Below, piece after piece: positions 1 through 12,900 of a stretch of 64,000 nt of DNA. Source of the stretch: Brachionus manjavacas (taxonomy: Eukaryota > Rotifera > Eurotatoria > Ploima > Brachionidae); NCBI GenBank assembly GCA_019054805.1, contig JAHQIY010000001.1, positions 9,996,501-10,060,500 on the forward strand. The letters are read 5' to 3'. Position numbers and translations under genes: made by a program. A model generated the notes under the pieces. The model was not told where the DNA came from. It worked only from the letters and a program-made list of their open reading frames with translations, and ran no database searches. The stretch's first letter is position 1, and each line of letters opens with the position of its first letter.

Positions 1-1322
1 GTTTATTTAGCTAGTGTTTTATTCCTTACAACAAGCAATCTGGTATTTTTACTCCCCATTGGTCTAGCAATTTACAGAAAATGGTACATTGAGTCTCTGA
101 TATACTTCTACAATATGTTTTTCTCAACAGTAATATCAAATCACGACTTATCTCATTTTTATTTTTAACTTTTTTTTTCAAGTTTTATCATGCTTGCGAC
201 CAGGAATTTTACTCATTCTGTATTTTTAATTACGACGGTCTACAACTAGCTGATTTCATAAGCTCGTATTCATCGTTTATAATCACTGTGTTGGCCATGT
301 CTTCATTCGAACGACAATGGAAAGTATTTACTTTTTTTGTTGGCTTATTGGCCTGCATTAGTATAGGACTCTATGACAGATTTAGTTATTCTACTTTCGT
401 GGTATTTTTATGTATAGCCATTTCATTCACTGTTTTTACATGGGTAGACTTTTTTTTAAGTTTTAAAAAATTATAAAAATTTAATTTAAGATTAAAATTT
501 GTATATCAAGAAGAAAACTTTATCCAGAGCGAAAAAAGTTGATTAGATTTTATTTGCCAGGTTTCATTCTGGCTCTAACAGGACTTTTGATTTACAGCTT
601 CCTTCAAACAAAGTCAAATTATTGGATATTGCACAGCATATGGCATATGTGTATGGCCTCGTCTATTGTATTCTTTTTGCCAAAGGAGGAAGTTCAAGAT
701 TTTGGCGCAGATATGTCCGGTGAAAATTTAAAAGGTATTTTAAATTTTATTTTAATAAAAAATAGTAGTTCTAATGGCAAATCATTTTAAAATAAAGTTG
801 CTTTAATCCTTGATCGTAAGAAATTTTATTTTCACATGGATAACTTAATTATGCTTGAATGTAGTTTTAAATTTTCACAAAATCTTTTTGTTTTTTGATA
901 AAAATGTTTCTGGTATTTAAAACTTGCAAAAAAAAACAAGATATAAATTCAATACAAGGTTGGATTTGAGTTGAAAATTCAAGATAATTCAATTCAAGAT
1001 TTAAAAGAAAAGTTATTCAAAATAAATCTAAAATGATTTTAATTTTCTTTAGAAAATTTATACAATTAATTACATGAATTTGAAATTAATTGATATCTTG
1101 TTAATTTGTGCAAACTTTATATAAATAAATGCTGTTTGCTTACGATTTTAAATTTCTCTTCCAAAAATATTTTAAAATTTAATTTTAATTTTTTTAGATG
1201 TAACTACTACAACAGCAACATCTTCTTCTTTAAGTGACTCATCAGAAACAAGTAATTCACCATCCACATCAAAGAGTCTTATACATGGAAATGTTACTGA
1301 AATATCTCTTTTAGAAATATAA
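1..1322 (+). CDS. TMEM8-family membrane protein (PGAP6/TMEM8/myomaker group), 3' part only
   Basis: Multi-pass membrane protein of the TMEM8 branch of the CREST superfamily of putative membrane hydrolases. The 5' end lies outside the window. Exons read as 1-129, 183 to about 443-459, about 511-528 to 734, and 1198-1322. The family signature is visible: a Ser followed by FYHACDQ across the first junction (CREST Ser and Asp motif), and HSIWHMCMASS near the end (CREST His motif), among hydrophobic segments. The last exon is a Ser/Thr-rich tail ending LLEI and stop. Phases agree at junctions 1 and 3. The second junction (donor near 444 or 460, acceptor near 511 or 528) is not settled; 459/528 keeps phase. 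Which member (PGAP6, TMEM8B or myomaker-like) cannot be decided from this part. It converges with the channel gene downstream. Confidence 0.72.
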
Positions 1323-3012
1323 AAGCAATAAAAATACAGTGTCAATTATTAAATTCTATCGACTATCCCGAACAATTTATTTTTATAGTTTTAAATTTTT
1401 TGCCTTTTTAACTAAACATAGAGAAATGTTTTTGGTGTAAATTAAAATAAATAAAAAAGAATTTCAAAAATTGTAAAAATAATTAATGGTATATTTTAAT
1501 TTCTTTTTCCGTGAATTTTGTTTTCATTTTAAATAAAAATTTTCCAGTCTTTGATTTTCAAATAATTTCACTAGTTTATTGAATAAAATATATAATGAAT
1601 AAACTTTTTTTGTTGCTATTCACAAGTTGATTTATTTACTTTGTTTTGTTGAACCATTTAAAAAAAAATTTCTCATGTTCTTTCCTATCTTATTATTTTA
1701 TCGTTGATAAATAAAATTTCAATTAAAAAAGGTTGTTTGGTTTTTTCTATTAAAAAACATGGAAAGCATTTTATATCCACAAGACTATTAATGTTTTTTT
1801 TTAGAAATTTCAGTAAATTTCTATTAATTAATTAAAATATTATTAAGAAATTAATAAAATCAAAAACATAAAAAAAATAAAGAAATATTAATAAACTAAA
1901 TTTTCCCAATAAAATCAAATAAAGATCTTTAATAAGAATTAATCAGTATGAATTGTCTAGGCCTAGTAGACCAGTTTGAATTTTAGAACTAGTATAGTAA
2001 ATCTTAATTAAGAAAAGATTAACTATACCGAAAGATTTTAATGCCTTTTCCTATTTTTAAAGACCCTTTATTTTTTTATTAAAAATAACAATTCCAAAAA
2101 ACGTCTTTAATTATTTAACTGAGCATCGCGAATTTAGAATAAATAATTTTTTATTGATAAAACTAAATGAATAAAAAAAATTTATTTTTTTATTTTTTTT
2201 TTTTTGCAATATTTCAGAAAACTTTGATTTCATGAGTTTTTTTTTAAGTTTTCAGAAATATTGCATAAAAAATATTAGAAATAAACAAAAATATAAAGTT
2301 TTTATATTTTGCCTATAAAACCGTTTCTTTCCGGAACCGTTTTCTAAACAGTTTTAGTAAATTTTATCCTTAAGGAAATAAACTTCTAAAGTATACAATA
2401 CTTAACAAAAGTAACTGATTTATCAATGAAATTGAATTTAAGACTTAAAATTTTAAATAGCTTTTTAAGTATTTAATTTCTATTAAAAACTCATTGAAAT
2501 TTAATTTTGAAAGCTACCCATTTTTGAAAAAACAAATACTTAAAGGAAATTAAAAAATTAAATCAATTATTCAGCTTATTTTGAAAATTTGGAATATCTT
2601 TAATTTTATTTTAAGAATGAAGTAAGTATTTTTTTGCATTAAAATAAAAATTGTAATTTTTTTTCTTATTTTTTAAATATATTCATTTTATTTTGTATAA
2701 ATAAATAATGATAATAATAAATAAAAAAATATTTGACTGTTAAGATTCATGAATTAGCTTTGACTAGTAAAAGCGGTCGAAACACGGAATCGATGTACAG
2801 AAACATAAATTTATAGCTAAATAATCATTCCAATTTATCCAAGCTGGTTTCGTTTCACTTTTTTTCTGTTTAAATAGCTCTTAGACATGCCCGAATACTT
2901 AAAGGTGTATTTTATCAGCATTTTGACTTGTTAATTTTTTCACATTAATTCTCTAAGAGGTAGATACTCGAGCCAAATACTTTGCATTTACACAAATACT
3001 ATAAATTAAAAT
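1323..3012. other. AT-rich convergent intergenic region
   Basis: This lies between the stop of the TMEM8-family gene and the stop of the Kv channel gene. It is poly-A/poly-T rich, with AATAAA-like motifs on both strands that are too common here to call poly-A sites. I see no coding exon or repeat. Confidence 0.6.
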
Positions 3013-6000
3013 TTAGAATTTTTCTGAAAGAAAATATTTTGTTAATTTAAATTTACAAGTTGCTTGCTCGCTGTTTTCACTCTGACTCAAAATTGGCACA
3101 GATTCAGGAACTAAATAAAATTCATTTAGGAAAAAAATTAATTGTATCAAAATTTTATTTTATCGACTAATTTATTTTCAAAAATAAAAATTTATGGAAA
3201 AAAAATATTTACCCATTTTAGTTGGCCTAGCATCTTCTGTTTTTGAGCCACTCGAAGACATCACGGAATGGTTGGCGTTTTTTACCACATTTCTTTTTAC
3301 TAAATTCATCATATGCTCCTCTTTTCCATTCGAACCAGGACTTGTATTCAGAAGGGTATGACTTAGCTTGCCTGGTCCGTTAACACCTGCACTCAGCATC
3401 ATTTTAGATGGCATTCCAGCCGTGCTTGAATGGCCACTGTGAGGATTTCGAGTTTGTTGACGGACTGTTTCGACCGGTAGTACTCTGCGTCTCTTCTTGG
3501 GCAGCTTGGAACGAGCTTGCGTGTGAGAATAGTACATGGCAAAGTTGGAAACAATGACTGGTACTGGCAATGCAATAGTTAACACACCTGTCAATGCACA
3601 AAGACCTCCGACTACCATTCCAATATAAGTTTTGGGAACCAAGTCGCCTGAAAATAAAAAATTCAAAAAATACAAAAGAAAAAAAATCTCGTTTACCATA
3701 GCCCACGGTGGTCCTAAATGAGAAAAAAATTAGTCTCTAGTATACAGAAAAAAATAATTTCAAAACTTACATTGTCACAATTGACCACCATAATCCGATT
3801 GGTATGCTGGTGAATTGGTTATCGGGATTGACTTGCAAGCGCTCAGCATAGTAGATCAATGAAGCAAAAATGACAATGAAAAGTATAAGAAAAAATATGA
3901 GTAAATAGAGTTCTTTCATTGACGCCTTAAACGTGTGTATTAGAATTTTTAGGCCACCAAAATGTCGAGTTAATTTGAACAAACGGAATATTCTCACAAT
4001 CGAAATAAACTCATAGAAGTCCGAATGAGTGAGGCGCTCTTTGGTACCAGCTACTTGCAAGGTAAAATCGAAAAAAAATGATAAAGTGGCAACAAAGTCG
4101 ATTATGTTTACGGGACTTTTTATAAAATTTAGCTTTCGCGGACTCACTACAAACCGAATTAAAATTTCAACAGTAAACCAAATGTTGCATACTATTTCTA
4201 CATAAAGAAAAGCCGGATGAGCTTCGGTCGATATTTTTTTCAATGTCCAGGATAAGTTCGAAATCGACGAGTTGTTACGGGTATAGTTTGCTAAAATCAC
4301 ACTCACATTACCGATTACGGGCACACGCATATAAGGATGAGTTTTAAGGCAAAATGATAATATCGACACGCAAATAAAAAAAACTGATATAACTGCAACT
4401 GCCTAATGATAATAAATTAATAAAGATTAATAAATTTAATAAAAAAAATAATATTTCATTTTTTAATTTAATAAAAATGAAATTCATTTTGTTTAATTTC
4501 AAAAATAAATTTTTAGTTTAAATAATAAAATGTTTATTTTTTGTTAGTTCTTCTTTTGAGAAATTTGATATAAAGTATTTGACTAAGATAACGCTGGTGA
4601 CCCCGTAAATTAGGGCCAAATTTATAGAAGGTCATATTACTGTCATTTTTACGGAAATTTTTATTTACAGTGCTTTTATTTTAGATAGTTCTTATGTAAT
4701 ATTAATGTCATTTTACGTAAGAATACACTTTATTTCACAAATCTATGTTAAGTTAAATTTTTTTTGTCGGACATGGTAAATTCTAATCCGACAAAATGAT
4801 TGAAAAATTTTTAATAAAATTTAAATCATTTCTTACAAAATCTTTAAATTTTTTTTATTATTTATTGTAAATTTTGGTAATTTTTTGTAAAAAAAGTAAG
4901 ATTGGCAAGATTTAAAAATTTCACTAATTGATTCTATTCAATATGTTTAAATACTTAAGTTCTAGTTAATCACCAAATTTCGGAATTTTCCGAAGGCTAA
5001 TGTAATCACTTAAAATTCGAAGCATTGAATTTTGAAGATTTAATTCATTAGTTTATTTTTTTCTTAAATCTTTCTGATGAGAATCTCATAGTTGGTAAGA
5101 TATATTTGATAAATATTTTTTTAATTTACCAGAACTTGTATTCAGAAAATAGACTTAAAAATTCAAAAAGTAATTTTTCCTTTAACCATTATGAGAAGTC
5201 ATTTTGTACCTTTTATTTTTTTAATATTATGATTTTTCCATAATAAATTAAAAAGATACTTTTTGAAACTTAAGAGCAGTATATTTTGATTTTTGTGTAA
5301 GTTCATTTCAACTTGTCAGAAATAAAAATTCTCTTTAAATATCATTGAGAATTTTTAATCAGTGATTTTATTTTTCTAGATACTTAATTTTTGAAAATAA
5401 AATTTTCAAAGACTATTTTTAATTTTGATTTCAAAAATTTTATTTTATGATATTTTAATTAATTGAAAATTTAGACTACCAAGCTCTTAAAGACTGAAGA
5501 TATTTAATCGTGCGTAATTAATAATAAACGTATTAAGATTGCATGTGTATTAGGGTTTGTATTTATTTCATTTTTAACCTAGATTTTTTTTAATTTAAAA
5601 TTAAAAATTTAAAAATTTAAAGTTTAAGATCCATAAATTTATGGTGTTTTTTATCATACTCAGCCTTTTTAATTTATTTTGAGTAATATAAAACTCTAGA
5701 GAGCAAGATGAGATCTAAAATTTTTAAAAGATATAAAGATTATAAATTTTGTTAAAATTTTAAAGATTACAAGCCTATCTCTAGTTTTCACAGTAGAAGC
5801 TAAAGGATGTAAGGTTAAAAATCTAAAAAATAAACTAAATGTAATAAGTAGAAGTTTTTCGAGTTAAAGCGCTACATTTATTCATGAAAAAAATATTTTC
5901 ACATCAAAATAGTGACGATTTGATGGTTTCTTATGAATGCATTGGTATTAAGAAAAAAATTTGAATTTTCCTCATTTAATAAAATTGTTTCAAATACGAA

Positions 6001-6962
6001 TAGAAATAGAATATTAAAAAAAAGAGAAATATCACCAGTTTTAAAAAATTACTTAGAAAAAAATCTATAAATTTTTTTATTAATGCTTTTATTCAATTCA
6101 AAAATTGTTTTTTTCAAAAATTAATTTCTGATTCTAATTATCGCTCAATCCAAAAAAATAGTTCTTGATTACTTTAAAATTTTGATACAATTAAGATAAT
6201 GGTTTGAGCCTAAAAATAATGAAATTTTCTTTTTCCAAGGCGTCATTAAAATTTTTTATTTTGAAAAAAAAAAAGAAAAAAGCTTTTTTTTCATTCTAAT
6301 TATTCTTCAAGTATAATAAACCTCAAATACTACAACTAAAAATCTCTTTGCTTAAATTGCTTTAATTATTGCCAAAATAGTGGCAATAATTTTAATATTA
6401 GCATTTTAATTTGTGTCCTGGAGGGAATAGGAAAATAATTACTTACTTTAGCGGCATTCGATGAATAAGGTTCATCAAACAACTGCCATAATTTAGGCTG
6501 CAACCGTCTGTACCACGGCAAAGTTCCATTCATATACTTGGGATCATCGTCCCATCCGAATTTTTTGGCAATGTCCTCTTCGGTCAATTTTTCGGTGTCC
6601 AAATCCAAGCGATCCAGAACAGCGAGTGTGTCTTGGGTATCTCTATGCTGCGTGTACGTCATCCAGCAGCAAGGCTCAACTTGATTTGAGTCAAGGGACC
6701 AAAATTCAAGCTCCTCTTCGAACAGCGGTCCGCAAACATCAGTCGGATAGTGAAGTTTACCGGTGCGATAATAATTCAAAATTTGAGCAAAAACACCTGG
6801 ATGACGATCGAAAAAATATTCGTTTAGCACGGGGTCGTAGTTGGCCAAAGCCTCGGTTAGACGCGACAGTCTTGTGGCTGGTATTTTCTTAAGCGTGGCT
6901 TTGTAAGTTTCGTGCCGAATTCCGCCTACATTTAGAATGACTCTGTTATCCGAATCACTCAT
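3013..6962 (-). CDS. Shaw-type (Kv3) voltage-gated potassium channel
   Basis: Pore-forming subunit of a tetrameric plasma-membrane K+ channel. Five exons join in phase: 6447-6962, 3771-4402, 3697-3713, 3213-3647 and 3013-3110, giving 565 aa. The N-terminal T1 tetramerisation domain starts [14 protein letters not shown]. It contains the complete zinc motif of non-Shaker Kv channels, H-X5-C-X20-CC (from LHYPTDVC to EPCCW). S1 reads [17 protein letters not shown] and is followed by the Shaw-like FCLKTHP. S4 is [18 protein letters not shown] with regularly spaced Arg/Lys. The selectivity filter TTVGYGD is assembled across three exons, its middle on a 17-nt microexon. S6 contains the PVPVIV motif. 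The last exon (from VPESVPIL) rests on phase and splice sites only. Intron 1 (4403-6446) is long. The start is the first ATG before the T1 domain. Confidence 0.93.
4403..6446 (-). other. Long first intron of the Kv channel gene
   Basis: This 2044-nt intron is unusually large for the window, where most introns are 45-70 nt. It separates the T1 exon from the membrane-domain exon. It is AT-rich with no coding exon or clear repeat that I can see. A long first intron could hold regulatory sequence, but nothing specific is visible. Confidence 0.6.
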
Positions 6963-9900
6963 TTGATACCAGAAAATAACAAGTTTTTTTTATTTTTTTC
7001 TAAATTTAGTCTTATGCAAAAAATCGATATGGATGAATTTTATTAAATTTTTTTTTAATATGTAATAAACTTTAATTTTTTTTCTGATAAGTCTAATTAT
7101 CAGGAAAATAAAATTGTTGATTCCTGAATGTGGAAGATTACTTTTAGTTGCTGTGTGATATTCGTAGTAATTTATTAGTATTTGTTTAGTGATTAGTTTG
7201 TCTTGGTAAATTGTGGAACAATTGATATGAACCAAGTCGAAGTATTAAGAAAAACATTTGCTTTTTTTTGTCGATTTTTTAATTGAATTTAAATTATTTT
7301 TTTCGATCATAACTTTATTGATTTTTGATACCTTGGCAAAGCGAAGTCTTGAATATTTGGTATATTTGCTAGTCCATAATGAGGCGTTAAATTCTAAATT
7401 TTATCTAAAACGGATTAGAGAAAAATGAAACAAAAATGCTGAGAAGCCACAAAGCCTACACACGCAATTCTTGTTGCCATGCAAGCCCGAGCTAAAATTT
7501 TGATTTAGTTGATTGCCAAAATTTATAGTTTTTTCTTTTTAAAAAAATAAACTAAATTACAAGCCGTATTGATTTGAGGAAAAAACAAAATAAACTAATT
7601 AATTGATTTAATCTACACGGTTTTGATGCAACTAGCAAAAGCTGGAGAAGAACTCCATTAATTAAACTTATGTCTAGATAAGATCAGGAATTGATTTCTT
7701 CATAAAAAATAATTTTTTATTTTATTCTATTTCAATCGAACTACATTACCAAAAACAAAACATAAATAAACAAATTAGATCTTGTTATTTATTCGATCTT
7801 AAATCACTTAGAATAGAGCTCATTTAAACATATTATAAGACACAAAGAGCAATTTTTTTTATATAAATTTATTTCAATGTATTTTCTTGATCAAAATTCA
7901 TGGTTCATTTTAATTAAGTCGAGTTCATGGGTTACGCAAAGTGCTTGGTTTTAACCTAAAAAAACAAAATCATCCTCCAAGCTTTTTTTTTCTTTAAATG
8001 AATCTAATTTTGAGAGAAAAAGTTAAATTTTTTTTCAGACTAACTAGTTAAAGGTTAATGGAAAAATAAATGCCTTGCGGAATTTCTTGATTTGTTTTGA
8101 GCATAAATTTCAGCACTGTAGGCTCGCTGGTTGTTGCCAATCTTAGTTTTGTTTTGGAGAAAAATTGAAAATTATTCAGTTCTGGGCTGCACTGCTTTTT
8201 TCTTTCAGGAATTTAAGAAAAAATGGGGTTTAGATTTAAAAAGTTTTCTTTTTTTAAATGAGCTAAAAATCAAGTCTATTTAATTAAATCTCAGGCGCTC
8301 TAACTTGTACTAAACATGATACTTATCGGCCTTATTTAATTGAATTCGCAGAAGTTTAATCTAGAACAAATCTGTTCTTTTTGGCTAATTTAGCCGATTA
8401 CTTAGTTTAAATAGATTTAGCATATGAAAGCCATTCAATTTGTTCAAAACGATTAAAATCGATTGTTAAAGGCAAGTAGGAATTCCAAAAATTTTTATAG
8501 AAAAAAAAAAAACTAAAAATCAAGGACTCTCGGTGTAGAGAAACTAATTAAATTATTTAATTGATCTCCTGGTGAATAAGGATGCTACACTTATCTTTTA
8601 ATCGAATTTTATTTAATAGAAACTGTTTTTACGGACAATTTTAGGCATCAATTTTAAAGTGCAAAGCACCATAAACACCAAAAGAGTTTTTAATAAAATT
8701 TATTCATTAGAATGAATTGCTTACAAGAGGAATGAAAAAAGACCATGTCATTTAGAACTATTTTGGATAAATTACTAAATTATTATTTTAAATAAATATA
8801 AATTCTGTTGAACAATATTTTCTCTTCAATATGCTTTTAAGTCTCATTTGAAGCTTTGTATAAAAACCACTTCAAAATTATCTATTTACTATTAAGCACT
8901 TTAGAGTTTAAAAACTTTACAAGTCTTTGAAATCCATTTAGTGTTTTTTATACGATTTTTTTAATCCGAGTCTGTTCATTTCTCGGAAAATTATTTGACC
9001 AGTTTTCTTATTCTCTTTCTTTAGACACCTGCCCCGACAGGCCCTGAATTTTCCATGGTATCTTTTTCACAACTTGTGGGTTTTGAGCGTTAGATTCAAA
9101 CCGCTGTATATTTTTTCAATCTCTTTATTTTTAGTTTTTTCTATACGGATGGTACATTTTTATGAAGAGTTCTTGACAAATGTGGTGTTGAGTGGCAATC
9201 AGACCAGACTAAAACGCTTTTCTCATCATAAATCTAAAAATTTTTTATTCTAAAATTAATGGTATCATTTTATTTAGAATTTAATTTAAAATTATATTTT
9301 TTAAATCGAAATAAGTTTTGAAGATAATTGTTTATTAAAAATCCTTTAGCTAAAACTTAAATTGATACCTAACCGGTTGGTTCTGAATACCACTTTGACA
9401 AGGTAAAAAGTAAAAGAACAAGGAAAAAATAATTCGGTTTTAAAATTTTTTAATATGATGCGCTGGACTCAATGTTTGTGCTTGGAATATGAATCAAGTG
9501 ATTGCTTGGCATGCGCCCTTTTAAATTCGAATTTCCTTTTATCTTTGATTATGCAAAGACTCTTAAAATGAGAAAAATATTCCAATCACTATTGAAAATA
9601 AATTTTTAATGAGTTTCTTAATATAGACTGTTTGTTTAAAATAAAATATCATAAAATTCATTTAGACAAAATGCTCGTGTTCGGTTAGAATATTCTTTTG
9701 ACTACTCAACTGAAGCTTTTTTGCCAATCTATTACCGGGATGAATTTTTTTTCTCTAATATAAATAGCTTAGTTTTAAAAATTAGCTGACTGTTTTTCCG
9801 ATTTTTGATCGATGGATCAGCATTCATCTTTTTTAACTTCTGAATCGAATGCAAGCCATGTTCATGAAGCGAATTTGGTTGAGTCTAAAATAATAGAAAT

Positions 9901-12900
9901 GAATTTCTAGAGCTGAGCTTAGGATAAATCCCGAGTGAAGAGATCTCTATTAAATTGGGAATATGAGATAATAAAATCAAATTTTAAACAAAATTATACG
10001 AAATTTAATAACAAATAGATGAGGATGGCGTGCGAATAGCTAAAAACTAGGTAGTATCATGCAGAGCTATTTAATTTTGTCTAAATTCAATAAATTGATC
10101 ACTCGTCAAAAATCAACTAAAATTTCTATCTTTTTCAAAGCCGAAATAACGTTTTAAAATCACGAAAATTTCGATCCTCATACTTCATTTAGCCTTTTCC
10201 TGTTAATCTATCAATTCCTCTCTTTAAGAAGACAAGATAATATTTTTTTGATTGATGAAACTAACAAGTGTCATTTGCACTCGAAAATTTCTCGAGCTGC
10301 CTTATTTGAATTCTTTCAAAATTCGTGTTCCATACTTCTCTTTATTTTTTTAAACTTAAATAAAAAAATATAATTTAATTAATTCTTTCGCATTAAAATG
10401 CAGAGCACATAAGCAAATCCACGACCTGTTGCCTGAGCTCAGATTTAATTAACTTGGAGCTAGAGTAGGCTCAGAGCTAGCACAATGATTTAAATGGTAG
10501 ATCTTGCTTGCCTAAGCAATCTTATCAAGTTACCTCTGTCATACTTGGAGCAAAATAAACACTCGTTGTGAGAAACAAGCAGCACTGATAAATTCTGAAA
10601 ATTTTCTCAATCGGAATGGCATAAATCTGAATCAGACTCTCAGGCATCTTAGAACAAATTAAATCCTTTTTTATGGGATTATGGCACGCTTTATCTAGAT
10701 AAACAGCTGAGAATTCATATCAATATTTCTTGCTAGTCTTATTTAGATTCAGAGATAAAATCATATTGATCTGATCGCTTCCTACCTTGTCGCTCAAATT
10801 CGATATTTTTTGAAAAAAATTCTAATTTTTATAATCCGTCTCTTTCATTTGATTAGATTAGAACTTTTTGGTAGCTTCCATTGCCTAATGATTTTGTAAT
10901 CATAAAGAAAAACAATAAAAAAAATAAAACTTTAATTACATTCAAATGTTGTGTAGTTTTTTGTTAGCATTGTTCGGAAGTTAGAATGAAACTTTTGAAA
11001 AAAAATTATTTTCCCTAATTAAAGCTCGAAGCTATTTTCATTTTAGCTTTTATGTTTTCTTAACTAACCAAAAAAAATAACACTGAAAATTGATTATCAT
11101 ATTTGGAATTTATCTCAAGAAAATTTATTCCCAGTGAAAAATTGCTTTTTAAAATGTCAAAAAATTTCACAGAAATTATGCCGTGACAAAATAGGAGACC
11201 CTCAAGAGATACTAGATAAACTAGAGTACAAATTTTGCCACATAAAAATAAAACAACAAAAAACAACTAGCTTGACAATTATTTTTATCGATAAGGAATC
11301 AAAAAGGCACCAAGATGCCAGATCGCTCAATTTCAAATTATACAAAAATCTAATTAAATCGATAATAGATGATAACTTGAAATAAATTAATCAGAATTTT
11401 AATCATATATGGTATCAAGAGGCGATACGAAAGAGCCAAAAATCCATAACTTTGCTGCACATTTTTAATGATTTTGTTTTATATATAATATTGAAATTAA
11501 ATAAATGAAAATTCTTTATTTTTTGTTTCTTTCCTCATATTTCAAGCTACTCAAACAATACATTTGACTAGGACCGGGGCAAAGCGAGAGAAAAATATTA
11601 AGAAAAAAAATATAGCATGAAAAGAAGCAAGTAACGAAATGGAATAAATAATTTTTTCGATATGAAAGTTTCTATTTCAGGCAACTGGAGAAACTAGAAG
11701 AAACAAAACTTCGATCAAACTATTAAAGCTGAAACTCGAAACACCGAAATCCGATTAATTGTTGCATACCTTGTGGCGCCTTTGCCGGAAACAATTTTTC
11801 AAAAGGTTCAATAATTCACTTTAATTGGATCTCTATTGACTAAATAGAAAATATTTGCCAACGCTTCAATGCTCAAAGTCAAGAGAACACTTGTCTAAAT
11901 TAAAATATTGGAAATTTTCATGTTTTAAATTTATCTCAAAAGATAGCTAGATGGTGCCTACTCACGAAAATTTTTGCATCTAGCTAATAATGTAAATTTG
12001 TTTAAACAAGAAATTCTTCATTATTTCTCTATATATAATGATGATGAAAGGTTTTAACAAAATTAAATTTAACTTGATTTATGTTATGTGTTTCGTAATT
12101 AATGAAAATGTTACGAATTGAATCTATCTTGTATTTAAGCACATGATTAATCATTTTTGAGGAAATTGTTCGTCTTTTGCATGAGCTACTTTAAAATCTA
12201 TCGATTTGATTAGTACTCAATATTTTTACAATTACATAATTTTAGAAATAAATAAATTTAATAATTAAAAAAATGTAACTCATAATTTATTTTTGATCAC
12301 ATTAGTTTTAAATTTTTTTTTTCCTGATTCAAGGTGCCTATTTGCCTAAATATGTGGTTAAGTATTCTGCAAGAAAATGGTCAATCTTTTGGCATTGCCA
12401 CTGTATTTGTGATGCATGATGGAAATGATGAAAGAATTAAGCGTCATGTTTGCTTGATCGATTGAATCAGGGCAATAGTAGACGGAAGTGAGTCTAATTT
12501 AGGCCCAGGTCGAATGTTCCAACTATGCGGCTATGTAGACCATAAATTTGGCTCATGTAAGTTTGTTTAACTAGAAAATCAATAAAATTAAGAAAAAAAC
12601 AAATAAAATATCTGAACCGGATTAGAAAAAATAATACTCAAAAAACAATAGTTATTAGCTCATTAATATTAATTAAGCCCAAATAACTGGATACAAATGA
12701 GCGTTGCTTATAAGTTTTGGTTTTAATTTCATAAAGTAAAAATTAAAGGTTTCCAAGCAATTGAGTGAGTGTACACATAAATTTCAAACTATTGATTATA
12801 TATTACTTTTGACTGAGTTGTTCATTGGCATTTTACTTCCTAAAATATTTATTATCTCCGATGAAAAGAAGAGAAAAAAAATATTCTAAATCAAAATAAC

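Noticed and set aside
11134..11385. 83-codon open frame in the gene desert
   Set aside because: No family resemblance and within chance length; a non-ATG start.
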